DNA of 64,000 bases from Oncomelania hupensis (GCA_036898135.1 CM072512.1:22834234-22898233); one strand, 5' to 3'; positions 25,988 to 38,455 are shown, numbered from the stretch's first letter. Translations and numbers: made by a program. Notes: generated from the sequence alone by a model not told the origin.

Positions 25988-27177
25988 CACCTGGCTTTTC
26001 TGGAACTTGAGGTCCAGTTGTTTGATTATCAATGATTAGCTCTCTGGGCTCAGTACCGTTAACCAGTAAGTAGCTTGTTATATAATTGATTTATTATTCC
26101 AAGACTGCGGTAGTTTTGGCTTGTGTCTTGCTGGTTTGTATTACCAAATTAACAAATCAGAGTAGAGGGAATAACATTCGGTCACTACATTCTGGAAGAT
26201 GCTTCAGATTTAAACTAATGCGTTGATTGGGTTCTGAAAATTCCTATTCCGATGCGAATGGTTGGCTGTTGTATGAAGGTGATACGGAGTACATTTCTAA
26301 TTATCATGGCAAGAGAGTAGTTTCTGCCGTATTTTACTACCGAACATTTCATTGCGGAGTCATGTTTAAAAGCCATTTCGAACTGTTGCCTAGTCTACTG
26401 TATTATCGAGATAAGGTTTTCCAAAGATCAGTAATTATGAGAAAGGAAAGACCACTAGGCCGGTGTACTAAATTGTTATGTCAACTGCTAATGACCGTAT
26501 AAGATTCCTGGACCTGTTAAGACAATACAATACACAACAGTGTAATACAGTATAATACAACACAATGAAACACTCTTTTGTACCTCGAAGAACGGTATGA
26601 TACAATCCTAGATCACATAAGTAAGAAAACATGTTTATTTTATTATATTGGCAGTATCCTTTGTAAAGTTTTGATTAACTATATTACAGTCTCTCTTCCA
26701 TCTTTGTTGGTTCCACTCAAGGAAGATTAGTACTAAGGAATAGTACAGTTTTGTGAGTTAAATGCCATTATGTATTAATTTTTGTTATTAGCGTGTGCTT
26801 TAACTTAAGGTTGGTTTTGTTCGAAGTTTTAATAACTTTAGTAATTTATTTCGCTTGCCATCAAATTCTTCTTTTTTATAGTTGGAAGTATCAATTATAT
26901 GTTCAATTTCAAGTTTATTCCGAGCTTACTGTGAGAAACACCAGAATAATTTATAGCATGTCGTAGTCTCAGCGGCAAGTTGCTTTAGTGTTTTGGAATA
27001 ATTGGTCTTGAACGGTAGATTAGTGCATTGGTCAGTCGTGTGTCCAGAAGGGACGATTGAAAGTTCTGAGTGATCAGTAATCAGTTTAACTTTCTGGCAC
27101 GATTAAAAGCCAACAGTAACACTATTTACGACCATTTTTACCGACGAATAAATAGAGATTTTTTTCTTGTTCTTGTT
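25988..27177. other. Non-coding spacer, nothing recognised
   Basis: AT-rich; one short plus-strand frame at 26227-26502 has no recognisable feature. Confidence 0.4.
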
Positions 27178-27179
27178 CA

Positions 27180-27246
<67 letters not shown>

Positions 27247-27303
27247 GCTTCTTCTTCTTCTTCTTCTTCTTCTTCTTCTTCTTCTTCTTCTTCTTCTTCT
27301 TCT
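27178..27303. repeat. Compound (GTT)n(CTT)n microsatellite
   Basis: GTT repeats at 27178-27246 switch to CTT repeats at 27247-27303, about 126 bp in all. Confidence 0.95.
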
Positions 27304-27330
27304 CCTCTGCCGTCAACATCTTGAAGAGTG

Positions 27331-29200
27331 TTAATAATAATAATAATTAATAATTTATTTATTTTGTATAGCGCAATTCAAACATAAAATGCTTCACAAA
27401 GCGCTTGATCACAAGCAGCCACACACAAGAAGTTTGTTGTTAGGAAGACCAGCCAAGAGAGAGTTGCAATAGTCAAGCCTAGAAAGGATGAAGGAGACAG
27501 CAAGCTTGTTGGCAGAATCAACAGAAAGATATTGACGGATTTTGCTGATACGACGAAGATGGAAATTCAGAGATTTGCAGAGATTGTTGATGTGAGATTC
27601 CATGGACAGACTCTCATCTAGATGTACACCCAGATTCCGAGCAGAAGTTGAGAAAGGGATAGAGTCATCATTGACTTGCAGAGAGTGTGTCGAGAGCTGG
27701 CGGAGCTTGCTGTTGGTACCAATGGCGATGACTTCAGTTTTATCATCATTCATCTTCAGCTTGTTTTCTGCCATCCAGTCTGCGACAGAGCTGATGCAGC
27801 GCGACAAATCACCAGCAAGGCTGGGGATGTCAGCTGGAGGAGCGGAGTTGTGAATTTGAGAGTCATCAGCAAAGAAATGGTACAGATGATCGAAAGTTTT
27901 GATGATTGAGCTGAGAGGTTGAGTGTACATGGTGAAGAGGATAGGTCCAAGAACAGAACCCTGTGGAACTCCAAACCTCAGAGGAAAAGAAGAAGACTGA
28001 GTGCCATTGACAAGAACAGATTGAGTGCGGTCAGAGAGGTATGAACGGAACCAAGCCAGAGCCGTCCCAGTGCAGCCAAACACCGACTGGAGACGTGCAC
28101 AAAGAATGTTATGGTCTATAGTGTCGAAGGCTGCGGATAAATCCAGCAGCGTCAAAATGGACACCCGGCCTCGGTCAGCCGCCATGAGCAGATCGTTTAC
28201 TACAAGCAGCAACGCGGTCTCAGTGCTGTGGCTCTTTTTGTAGGCTGATTGAAACGGCTCAAGCAGGTTGTGGGTCTGGAGATGAGAAAGGAGTTGAGAG
28301 AGAACGATTCGTTCAAGAACTTTAGAGAGGAACGGAAGGTTGGAGACAGGTCGGTAGTTTTTCAGTATTTCGGGATCGAGAGTAGCTTTTTTCAGAAGAG
28401 GAATGATGAGAGCATGTTTAAACGAAGGAGGAACAGAACCAGACTGGAGTGAAGAGTTCATGATGGAGGTGATGACAGGCAAGAGATCATCAAGACATTC
28501 AAAGAAAAACTTGTAGGGCAGAGGGTCGAGAGAGCAGGATTTCTTGGGCATGTTGAGAATGACTTTTTTGACTTCGTCAATGGTGACTGGTTGAAATGCA
28601 CAGAGAGGAGTCCCAGAGAAGCTCGGCAAGTTGGCAGCACCCGCAGTATGAGGAACGGCATCAAGACTTTTTCGGATGTCCTCAATTTTGCCTACGAAAA
28701 ACTCGCCAAACCTCTCTGGAAGACTCTCAGGAGGGATGTTTGAAGGAAGCGCCCCGCTCGCAGCCACACCCATCAGTTCGTTGCTCAAGCGGAAAAGTTC
28801 ACGCGAGCTGTTTGACTCGGCGATCCTCAACTGAACAAAAGATGTCTTGGCGCCACGGACAAGGCGTGCGACCCGCTTACGGTGGTTGGAGAAAATCTCG
28901 CGGTGGACAGTCAGCCCCGATTTCCTCCACACACGCTCTGCTCGGCGCCGTTCGCGTTTGGCCTGTATGACTTCGGCTGTCATCCATGGGACGGACTTCC
29001 TCTCGGAGACACGACGCGTGACACAAGGGGCATGCCGGTCGAGAACCTGCGCCAGGCGCTGGTTGTAGGCGTCTGCTGTTTCGTCGCCCTCGGAAGCAAG
29101 CGCGGCAACGGCGTGGGAAACATCGGCCCGAAACGCGATGACATCCACTTTCCTCAAGTTCCGAGAACTGACGACGCGGTGTTGGGTATGTTGAAAACTT
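27331..29200 (-). mobile_element. L2-like (CR1 superfamily) LINE, 5'-truncated, internally deleted near the 3' end
   Basis: The copy holds the ORF2 linker and RT and a short 3' UTR. After the ORF, the minus strand reads 'tcaagcgctttgtgaagc' and 'gaattgcgctatacaaaata', the AGCGCT-type LINE terminus, then an AAT-rich tail (27331-27353). The ORF stops at 'GLPNNKLLVCGCL'. The usual C-terminal part of L2-type ORF2 (arginine-rich and tryptophan-containing end) is missing and is joined directly to the 3' UTR, so a segment was deleted. The 5' end is truncated near 29195, so no endonuclease is present. No convincing TSD. Confidence 0.9.
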
Positions 29201-29205
29201 TTCAA
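27409..29205 (-). CDS. L2-like LINE ORF2 fragment: linker and reverse transcriptase
   Basis: An uninterrupted frame of 598 codons, the longest in the window. Residues 1-150 are the basic EN-RT linker ('RKSVPWMTAEVIQAKRERR'). RT follows: 'NMPKKSCSLDPLPYKFF' (~215-235), 'LKNYRPVSNLPFLSKVLERI' (~280-300), 'FQSAYKKSHSTETALL' (~315), 'LTLLDLSAAFDTIDHNIL' with the first catalytic Asp (~350), 'GVPQGSVLGPILF' (~408) and 'HFFADDSQIH' with the catalytic Asp pair (~440). All core RT motifs look intact. The start codon is not genuine, since the real protein began upstream with the endonuclease. As the EN and C-terminal regions are gone, it could not act on its own, although the RT core is unusually well kept, suggesting a fairly recent insertion. 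Confidence 0.93.
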   Translation of the reverse strand: MKSFQHTQHRVVSSRNLRKVDVIAFRADVSHAVAALASEGDETADAYNQRLAQVLDRHAPCVTRRVSERKSVPWMTAEVIQAKRERRRAERVWRKSGLTVHREIFSNHRKRVARLVRGAKTSFVQLRIAESNSSRELFRLSNELMGVAASGALPSNIPPESLPERFGEFFVGKIEDIRKSLDAVPHTAGAANLPSFSGTPLCAFQPVTIDEVKKVILNMPKKSCSLDPLPYKFFFECLDDLLPVITSIMNSSLQSGSVPPSFKHALIIPLLKKATLDPEILKNYRPVSNLPFLSKVLERIVLSQLLSHLQTHNLLEPFQSAYKKSHSTETALLLVVNDLLMAADRGRVSILTLLDLSAAFDTIDHNILCARLQSVFGCTGTALAWFRSYLSDRTQSVLVNGTQSSSFPLRFGVPQGSVLGPILFTMYTQPLSSIIKTFDHLYHFFADDSQIHNSAPPADIPSLAGDLSRCISSVADWMAENKLKMNDDKTEVIAIGTNSKLRQLSTHSLQVNDDSIPFSTSARNLGVHLDESLSMESHINNLCKSLNFHLRRISKIRQYLSVDSANKLAVSFILSRLDYCNSLLAGLPNNKLLVCGCL

Positions 29206-29681
29206 GTTAGCTTCTTTGTTTTTTCTTCCAAAACTCGCTTATAACAATAGTAAGTTTCTTCTTTAGTTGTTTTACCTGTCATTATTTTCAGAATATTCTC
29301 CAATATTTTTGGAAGAACTCAGATTGCGGGGTTTTGATTGTGGTGTAACACCTTTTTCATGCTAACCCAAAGGGTGGACTAGTAGCACAGTTGATAGTGT
29401 ACTTATGTGACTTACATAATAGAGATCACCTAGGGTTTTATGCTGGTACTCAGGTTTCCTCCCTTCGTTCAATAATGGTTTGGATGCAGTCAAATCTAAA
29501 CTTTCACAAATAAAAATTCGATTTCCTTTTCGTCTTCCAATAGCGACTTTACACCACATATAAGAGCGATGAATGTGTGGTTTTTTGTGTTTGTAAGAGT
29601 GTCTGTAATATGTGAGCGTGTATCCTGGTTACAGATCGCCGCGTGTTGAGTTTGATTTAGGAATATGGCTCGTATAGCATC

Positions 29682-29807
<126 letters not shown>

Positions 29808-31365
29808 CATTGATGCCGATGTCAAAATGTGTTTTTGTGGGATTATGCCAGTATGCGTAACACAAGTTTGGCTGCGTCTGTGGGGATGGGAATGCAAGGG
29901 GCTGTGTGAGGGAGTGGGAGTTGTGTGAGGGAACCAGTGATATGAAAACGACCACGATTGCTGATGATTGACCTGGCTCGCATCCTGCCCCTCGTCACTA
30001 TGGCGTTGCTGCTGCTAGTGCTGCCGCCGCTGGCCAGCGTCTATTGTTGTCACTGGCGGTAAGCGTTGTAAGCTGCCGCCTTCCAGCCCTGTTCTGCTAC
30101 TCTTGCTATTGCAGCTGCTCCTGTGGTGCACCTGATGCTTGTCATCCTGTTGCTCCATGCCTGTTTACACACCTTGTTTACTGAGCGACGCGTTTTGTGT
30201 ACCTATCCTGGCAAATTCGCATTTGTTTGCCCATAGTTTTATCACCTTTGGTACAGGCCCTGGCCTGTGACCTCAGTGAATGGTTGATTTCAACGATTTT
30301 GTTTAACCTGATTCAAAACAAAAAGGGGTTTTTCGCTTCCCGCTTTATTTTCTATAGGTTGCGTACTAAAGAGAGTGTATAATTTAACCATACTAAATAT
30401 CAGGGTCCAGTGTTTCAAATGTACATTGTTAGCAACAAGTGTTTGTTTTGTGGAATGTAAATAATTCTTAACTCAAGAGCGGACCACATAAGGTTGCTGA
30501 TTTAAAACTGTTATGTCTGAAACTAAACAAAAAATCAATGTTTCAAGTGACTTTATAGGGCAGTTATAATTACATCAGTTTGTTAACATTATCATTAGGT
30601 GTTTTACTTTAAAACCAACAACAGCAAATAAACTTTGGAATCTCACAATGTTTCTTAATTAAATATCGTTTAACAGCAGATGAGGGCAGCTTGTCGTGAC
30701 TGGTGAGATTTATATTGTTTGATGTTAAACTTTAGGTGGAGATCTTTTAAATCCTACAAACGGTTATAATGTATTTTTGTGTCTTTTTTGAGCACTTTAA
30801 TTCTAATTCTAAGTTGTTTTTAAGAAGATTGTCAGCTATATACGTGACCTCATATGTTTAAGCAAAACTTGCTTTATAGGCTACAATAAATAGAGAGTGA
30901 AAATAGCAAACAACATTTAATGATTTTAAATACTATTTCTCATGAGGACTGTGCCTTGAGGGAACGGAGGTTTTGCGCGTTTCAACATCTGGGACAAGCG
31001 TGTATTAACGGTATTGACACATATATTGATTTTTATGGTGATGCTGCAAACAGGTGGTGAAAGGATAATAGTCCTATGAAATCCCTTTGTAACTTTTGCT
31101 TACGAGACTTAAAAAAACCACACCAAACAAATTTGGGAAATTGACTCCATGTTTGACAGTGGTAACATCTTATTTTCGCTTTCAGGTTGTTGTGACTGAG
31201 TAAAATCATTGTTCGGCTCTTAACATTCCTGTTTCAGATATTAAACGACAGATTTTAAAGATAAAATTAATTATTCCTCTTCACTCCTAATGATCGGCGT
31301 GTGGCTTATTTCTATCTTCTTTTTCTGTTTATACTTTTTTTTTAGGTGGGAGGGGGAAATGAGGT
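29808..31365. other. Non-coding spacer, nothing recognised
   Basis: A GC-richer patch at 29990-30150 is rich in GCTGCTG and CCGCC but has no conserved frame. Confidence 0.4.
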
Positions 31366-31366
31366 T

Positions 31367-31369
<3 letters not shown>

Positions 31370-31433
<64 letters not shown>

Positions 31434-31460
31434 AAGAAAGAGAGAGAGAAAGAGAAAGGG
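31370..31460. repeat. (GA)n microsatellite
   Basis: GA repeats with GAAA interruptions. Pyrimidine-rich DNA follows at 31550-31990, whose 157-codon hydrophobic frame I regard as composition-driven. Confidence 0.92.
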
Positions 31461-32502
31461 GGATGAGTGGGTGTCGTAGATGAGAATGGAGAGTTAGAGA
31501 CATTCTATTTTTACTTGTTGGAGCTTTGTGAGGGTGAGAAGTTCCGTAGTTTTGTGCTTCCTTTTTCTCCTACCGTTTTGTTTTTGTTCTTCGTTATTAC
31601 TGTTATTTGTCTTCTTCAATATTTGTCTTGTTTATTGTAGTCTTGTTCCTTCTCTCGTTCTCCCCATCCTTTTCCCTCCTGCTCTACATATCTCCATTTT
31701 TTCTTCCTTCTTCCATGTTCTTCTTGTTCTTCTTCTTCTCGTTTTTCTTCTTTTTCTTTTTCTTGTTCAGGTTCTTCCCACCCTAACCCCCACCATTTCC
31801 CTCCCCAAAACCTCTGTTCCTAAAAAAACAACAGAGAGAGGAACAACATTATCTCATATCTGTCGCCAGCGTCTATCGCCAGCGTCTCCCGCCCGACCTG
31901 GTTTGGCGCATTTCCTCTTAAAATATGAGAATCTCGACTCTCCAGTTCTATTGAGAGACAAGCTTCTTCTTCTTTTTCTTTTTTTCCCCTCCGTCTATTA
32001 GCGTCGCGTCGCAACTTGTTTTCGACCTGACATGCACATTTTCTTCTATTTTCGTTCTTTCTTCTTTAAAAATTTAGTTACGTTATTCGATCGTGTCGTG
32101 CTGTTATTATGAAGGATTTTTTTCCTCCCTGGAAATAACTTGCTAAAACAAATTATATTAATGAAACTGCGGTCATTTTAAAACCAAATATTATGTTTCG
32201 GTTACCGTCGTCCTTTTTCTCTCTCAATATGTCAAATTTCCTTTTGTTTTTCCCCACGTCTTTATTTTAAAGAGAAAATGGGTCTGATACGTTTTTTCTG
32301 CCCAGCCCAATTCTTTTATAGACTAAATTTGTTACATAATTATTGGGACACTGAGTTTTTCCTCACGTCATGATCTCTTAAAAGAAAAAGATCTGGCACT
32401 TTTTTTCGTTTTCAACCCAGTTTTTCTATAAACTAATTTTGTTACATTATTATTTGGACAGTTTCCAGCTCTTCGTCGCTCCAGAAGTTCAGTTCAGTAA
32501 GT

Positions 32503-32541
32503 AGATTACCGTCCCCGGACACAGAAGCGTATAGAAGGATA
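32503..32541 (-). repeat. Hairpin-tail domain, degraded copy
   Basis: 'gtccccggacacagaagcgt' matches the 34252 hairpin but the distal arm is mutated ('tatagaagga'). Confidence 0.5.
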
Positions 32542-32689
32542 CAGCCAATGCTACTTATTGCTTTGTATTGATCAGTGTGTCCCTTCCAGGATCAGCTGAT
32601 ATCAAACACTAATGACGTAAAAAGGAGGCGGGTACCAGCTTCATTGCTCCTTGTTCTCGTAGCTCTCTACTCGGTCTTGTCCATAATCG

Positions 32690-33425
32690 TTCAAAGTAGC
32701 ACACTTGTATTTGCCTTATCAGAAAAATTTTCTTGTCGAGTTGTAGTGTCTGACCTCATATTGTTTTGCATAGAACTCGGCATTTCGCGTTCAGCTTCTG
32801 AATAGTTATATATTTGCCTTACGAGAAGTTTTGATATTCAGTTTGCAACATGTTGTCTTTCATTTAAATGTACAATTCATAAACATGCACTGACTCGTTT
32901 TTTGCATCAGTACCAGTGATAAATAACGGATTTAAAGTTGCCGTATCGAACATCTGCTGTGTTTCAATTGCAATTTTGGCCTTACATTGAAACGTAGAAC
33001 TCATAAAATTGCCCGTTTTAGATATAAGTGTCAGTGACAAAGAACCGAGATATATATTTGCTCTAGGGGAAATGTTCTATTTGCAATAATATGTAGTCTT
33101 GTATTGAAACGTAGTTCTCTATATTTTGCGCTGAATTGTTTTAGTATCAGTGACGAAATAACAGAATTAAATTGTCCTGTGAAGAAGCCTTTCTTTTATT
33201 CTATTTGCAATATATGGCCTTACGTTGAAACGTAAAACTCGTAAACATGCGCTGATTCGTTTTAAAATCAGTGCCAGTGACAAAGTTTCGGAGCTAAAGT
33301 TGCTCTATCGAAAGACTTTTGTGTTGGGTTTGCAAGATATAGCCTTAAATATTTAAATTCTTAGTGTGGATTGATTCTTTGTTATTTATCATTTTTGCCT
33401 GTGACAAAGTAGCAGCACAATTAAA
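32690..33425 (+). repeat. Degenerate tandem repeat, ~125-bp unit, about six copies
   Basis: Each unit carries, in order, 'a.atttgcc(t)ta.cgaa', 'tttgcaa', 'gccttac.ttgaaacgta.aactc.taaa', 'gc.ctgattcgttt' and 'atcagt.ccagtgacaaa'. Units start near 32690, 32810, 32932, 33050, 33168 and 33296. Divergence between units is high, so the array is old. No open frame is conserved. Confidence 0.72.
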
Positions 33426-33606
33426 TATAACAACATTCGTGTTCACGATTTGCTAAACCTGGTCGTCTGTTCAATCGTACGATACTGCACATACGTTGAA
33501 TCTTTTGTCTCCTTCGACAAGCTTTATATAACTAAACCATCTAATGCCTTTGTAGATGCTGCTTGTTTCTGGAGCTTCTCCCTAACTTCCCTCCTCCTCT
33601 CCCTCC

Positions 33607-33723
33607 TCTCTCTCAGGAAAATTCAAACACAAACCTCCAGTTCATCTCTCTCTCCTCTCCCCTCCTCTCCCCACCTTCCCTTTCTCTCTCAGGAAAATTC
33701 AAACACAAACCTCCAATTCATCT
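33607..33723 (+). repeat. Direct duplication of a ~40-bp segment
   Basis: 'ctctctcaggaaaattcaaa' plus 'cacaaacctcca' occurs at 33607-33648 and at 33683-33723, 76 bp apart, with one mismatch and CT-rich spacer. Each copy has a polypyrimidine-AG acceptor shape. Confidence 0.7.
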
Positions 33724-34251
33724 AAGCCATGCCCAAGTGCAAACTCCGACCCATCGTCTTTCCCTTTGACAGTATACAGAATATTTTTCTTTGATATTAT
33801 ACTTTTAAGAGCCGAGTGACGTGCGCCTCCGATGCTGTCCCTGTGACGGGTGATCGCTTCCGTTATTGTCGTACTGAACGCAGTGATATTGGATGCCTGA
33901 GTCGTGACTCGGGTGATAATTTTGTCATTGTCCGTCTTATGCAGCTCGCCAGTGATGCGTTCTTTTATTCCCCTTTTCAATATTCCACTCGTCTGCTAGA
34001 ATTAGTGCGCATAGGGAATTGCAAAAGACTGATAGACAGTTAGCAGTAGAATACTATATAAATGAACTCATACTTATTCATTATTGCTGAACGACTTTTT
34101 TTTTTCTGTTCGTCAATCCAGTTGTGTTTTTTTTTTTTAATCCAATGTCATAATTTTGGGGCGGGATTACCTACGCTTTGTGTTTTGAAACGAAAAAAAC
34201 AAACAAACAAACGATCTTTTTGTTTTGTCTTCCTTTCTTTAGGTAGATTAT

Positions 34252-34282
34252 AGTCCCCGGACACATCAGCGTATAGGGGACT
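34252..34282 (-). repeat. Perfect hairpin-tail domain
   Basis: AGTCCCC (34252-34258) pairs exactly with GGGGACT (34276-34282) around a GTATACGC-type loop. 'tagattat' precedes it, as at the T1 SINE ends. The closing pair is A-T here but C-G at 8723/8753, and the pairing is preserved. Confidence 0.65.
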
Positions 34283-36044
34283 GTAGTGATTGTCTTCCAT
34301 GGCTTTTCTTCCCCTATATACGTCTTATCACCCACATGCAGCCAAAGAAGTTGTCGTACTTTGGCTCAAATTCTCTGGAAGCTGCTTTTTTTCATGTTGG
34401 CCAATGAGCGCAGCGATATTTGTTGCCTGTGCCGTGAATGGAGTAATAATTCAGTCATTGCTGGTCTTCGTCTGCAAACCGAACTGTGCACTAGCTTCTT
34501 CCTGCCAAGAGAGTACCAATGTTCACATAAAAAGGGCACACTTTTCTGTTGCTGAGCTAGTGTGTAGTGTACGGATATTTGGGTGTGTGTGCCTGTTTAT
34601 AAGTTAAAACTAAGTGAATGCGAAATATAATTGACTCCTAGATCAAAATAAATTGTGCGTGCAGGTCCCTCTCTTTACTACCACACCTGCAAATTCACAG
34701 ATTCTCACTAACACAGGCTTCACGCTCTCAATACTTTATAGAAATAAACCACACTATTTTTCAGCAATCTTTCATACCAATCTTTTTACACCAATATTTT
34801 TACACTAATCTTCTTACACCAATCTGTCAAAATCGAGTTTGGCTAATCACGGCTGGCAATCGCTTGTCCCGAGCCATAACAAGCACAAAAACGTGTTACC
34901 TCTATAACTGGAGGAAATGTGGGCCCACGAAGGCTAAACCGAGCTTAGACAGGTAGGCAGGAAGTTGGACGAACAGTGACGATGTAGACATGCAGATGAA
35001 CGAGCAGTAATGTTGTAAACAGGCAGATGGGCTCACCTGCTCTATCTGTCTGAGGAAGAAAACGCGTCTTGGTCAGGTACAAGACGCACGGCCGACCGCC
35101 GATGTTCCCGGTCGCCCTTTCTACGTTGTCCGAGACAACGCCGTGTGTCCAGGTGTCTAAAGCTTACACCAGCGTCCCGTAGGCAGCTACAACTATATAT
35201 ATATATATATAGTTCGTCGCTCTGATTGTCACTTTTTTTGGTTTAAAACACACTTTTTGGCTTATCTCAAGAATAATAACCAAAATTCATAATTTTTCCT
35301 TTGCGGATACTTAAACTATTTCAAAGCATGTGAGATCATTCGTATTTGTATTTTCTCAAAGGTCAAGGTCATTTTTAAAAATATGTTTGACGGTGTATCT
35401 AATAATGTGTGTAGCTAATTGGAATAATTTTTCTTTCTTGCAGATATTTCAGATAGTTGTATATTATTCCTTGTTTTCTTTTTGCTTCATTATTATAAAG
35501 CCGAAACAACACAGCCAAAAAAATTAACTCTTTGAAAATGCTTATTTTTCGGCTGCGTGTGTGAGTGTCTGGAAATACATTTTAAAGTCTTGCCATCTTG
35601 TTTAAATACAAATAGGTTAAAGAAGATTCCGAAATGACTTTATCTTATACGTTTTATACTTGATTTATTAATGTAGTCTGTTATACGTTAACTCAAGAAA
35701 TATTTAAAGACATTTGTGGTGTTGGTGGAGTTTGTTTGGTTGTTTTTTTTATTTATTAATAATTTGCTTCCAAACACGATATCTTAGTTTGAAGCCTTGA
35801 AATTTTCTGTCAGAATATCAGCATGCATGTATCTCAGTATTGACAAAAAAAAAAGGCGAATTTGCGTGACTTTGGGAAATGAAAACCGAATCAAGTAGGA
35901 AAAAGTCAGAAAGCAATAATGTGGCCATTTATCAAATGTAGCCCTGATCGTTAGCTTCCGTGCGAAAGACCGTGGCCTTGACTTTCTTGGCTGTGAGATG
36001 AACATTTAAACTGAGATGCTCCTAATGGTTTATGATCAAATGAT
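34283..36044. other. Non-coding spacer, weak internal repeats only
   Basis: 34780-34840 has three near-copies of a 14-bp unit ('caatctttttacac'). A block at 34404-34450 resembles 33868-33920. A short TA run is at 35203. No gene recognised. Confidence 0.4.
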
Positions 36045-36283
36045 GTCAGCGATGATTGATGCCCTCACCATTATCTGTAACAAGATCTTGCAGAGTGGGG
36101 AGTGGCCTACACCATGGACCCAGTCGTTTGTCCTCACTCTTCCAAAAAAGGGTAACCTTCAGGAGTGTGAAAATTACCGACCATCTGCCTCATCAGCCAT
36201 CCCAGCAAGGTCCTCCTGAAAATAATACTCAACAGGTTGAAACCCCAAGCTGAACTAATCATAGCTGAAAAACAAGCAGGATG
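36045..36283 (+). mobile_element. RTE-clade LINE fragment (copy E)
   Basis: An internal piece of ORF2 only: 'MIDALTIICNKILQSGEWP', 'PKKGNLQECENY' and the sequence encoding 'AEEQAG' (here mutated). It has neither a 5' nor a 3' LINE end and no TSD, so it was cut by later rearrangement. The following 36290-37553 shows no recognised feature. Confidence 0.88.
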
Positions 36284-37553
36284 TGCGCGTGTTGTTTTGT
36301 TTTGTTATTTTGTTTTTTTACTGTTAGCTGAACACCGTTAAGAATTGCTTACTTGACTTGACCTCAAGACCAGTGAAGCGTTCATCGTGTTTTAAAGACC
36401 GTGCTGCCAAATAATTTTCAGAGTCAGAAGTTGACTACGATAAAGAAATAAAGTAAGTGAAATGAAATATGAAGCCAAGATCGTACTTAGTAGCCTTGGT
36501 GGCATGCTTTCATGCAACTGGCAGCCGACTTGAATTTCTTAAATGTGAGCTGAACACCCGAAAATACTGAGGCGTGCTCCTCTTGATTATTTTAAATTTT
36601 TATTTAAATGAAGATTAAGATAAATATTCGAAAAGCAATATTTCAGCCTTTATCAAAAGCCCTGAAACCCCTAAGATTACAGAGGCGTTCTTTCACGTTT
36701 TATAAAGAGTTTATTTTTTAAATTTAGTCAAACATTAAGCTATAAATTAATAAATGTTCAAAAAGCACTACAACTCTTCATCACCTTCTTTCATGCGAAC
36801 GGCCATGTCTTTGAGTTTGTTCTCTTGACTGACTGGGAGATGAACAGCTCTAGATTCATGAGGCAGTCTTACATATTTTCAGACTTAGATTAGATTGATT
36901 AGGATATGAATTAATTTTTTTAAAATAATACAATAACAAGTAAACTCTTTTAAATTATAAAATGAAGAGGGGATGAATAAGCAGAAATGCTAAAGTACTG
37001 TGTTCGTCATGAACCCTGTCCTTGATAGGAAGAAGATTAGGGAAGTACGTAGCACTTCTTAACACCAACATTCATCGATCGCTGAGCATTTTTTCAAGAT
37101 TCAAGATTATTGTGCTGGTTGTGAAGCTTTCGTGCTGTCTTTGTTGATTCTCAGAGCTCAGGAAGAACAAGTGCATGGATGTGGCGTGTGGTCGATAGTG
37201 ACTGGTCTGTAGGTCCCCTGTCTGGAACTTGGCTCTTCGAGAAACGTGAATGCGTTCATTGAAACTTTGCGGAAGAAAAGCTGGTGTGTTGAAATGTGTT
37301 GCAAATTACAGGCAGAATTTGACAGTTGATATGGCAGTTCAAGTTTTGACCCCAAGACCGGAGTGATGAGTGAGATCACTCTGTGCTATTGACATTTGTT
37401 TGTTATGGACGCTTGACTACTCATGAGGACCATCGTACTCCATTGAAAAGTCCCAGTTTCACCTTTAACTGAAAATGAGCTCGGTTAGTATTTAACTGTG
37501 ATATTATTGTTTTACGTTGTAGTTAGTATTTACGTTGTGTGTGAAGTGTTATA

Positions 37554-38378
37554 TATGACGGCCTACTAGCGGCAAAACCGAGTTACCACTATTATCACGA
37601 AAAAATTGAAATTAACACGTGTTCTGTTTAATTTACAGCGATACCGGTAGCGCCAAAACCTGATAACTACAAATACCATGGGATAATCACAATTATCAAG
37701 AGATAATTACAATTATCATTGCAGAATTACAAATATCATCGCGTGATCATGTTTAATTTTCGGTTTTGGCTCTAGCAATCCGTCTGGAAATGCGGCAAAA
37801 CCGAAAATTGTATTTTTCACTTGATAATTACAATTTTACCTTTTAATTGTAAATATGTCGTGGATATTTATAATTATCCCACGATATTTATAATTATCAG
37901 GTGTTGGCGCTAGTACGCCGTCATATGTGAATTACACAGAACACGTGTTAATTACCATTATTACTAATACCTGTAACTCGTATCTTTACGATCCCCACTG
38001 TCAGGACAAAAACCTTTGGCCAAAGGTCTTTCTCTTATCCTGGAACCAGCTCCCCCACTTCATCCGTCATTCACCCTCCCTGCCAACCTTCAAAAAACAT
38101 CTCAAAACTCATTTATTTCCATCATAGTCTTTAATTTTGATTGTCTTTGAGTATGTTTGGTGTGCTTAGCTTCTCGCAGTGACTAATTTAATTGATTTTT
38201 TGTTTTCTTTATTATAGAAGTGATTATGTGTGTGTGTGTGTGTGTGTGTTTTGCAGAAGGTGGTTATCAGTGATAAAATTATCTTCTTTTCTTGTTTTGA
38301 ATGTTTTCTTTTTGATTAGTTGTAAATTTTTGACTTTGTAAACGCCTAGGGCTTTGTTTAGATTAGGCGTCAATAGCC

Positions 38379-38455
<77 letters not shown>

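Noticed and set aside
26227..26502. 91-codon plus-strand frame
   Set aside because: No ATG at the start, no recognised family, AT-rich flanks.
27070..27324. Poly-Val/poly-Ser frame and its antisense Lys-Gln frame
   Set aside because: Translations of the GTT/CTT compound microsatellite.
31528..32001. 157-codon hydrophobic frame resembling a membrane protein
   Set aside because: It lies in CTT/TTC-rich low-complexity DNA; the hydrophobicity follows from pyrimidine richness and no homologue is recognised.
32690..33425. CRISPR-like array
   Set aside because: The 125-bp units are diverged tandem repeats without short identical repeats and unique spacers, and the DNA is eukaryotic.
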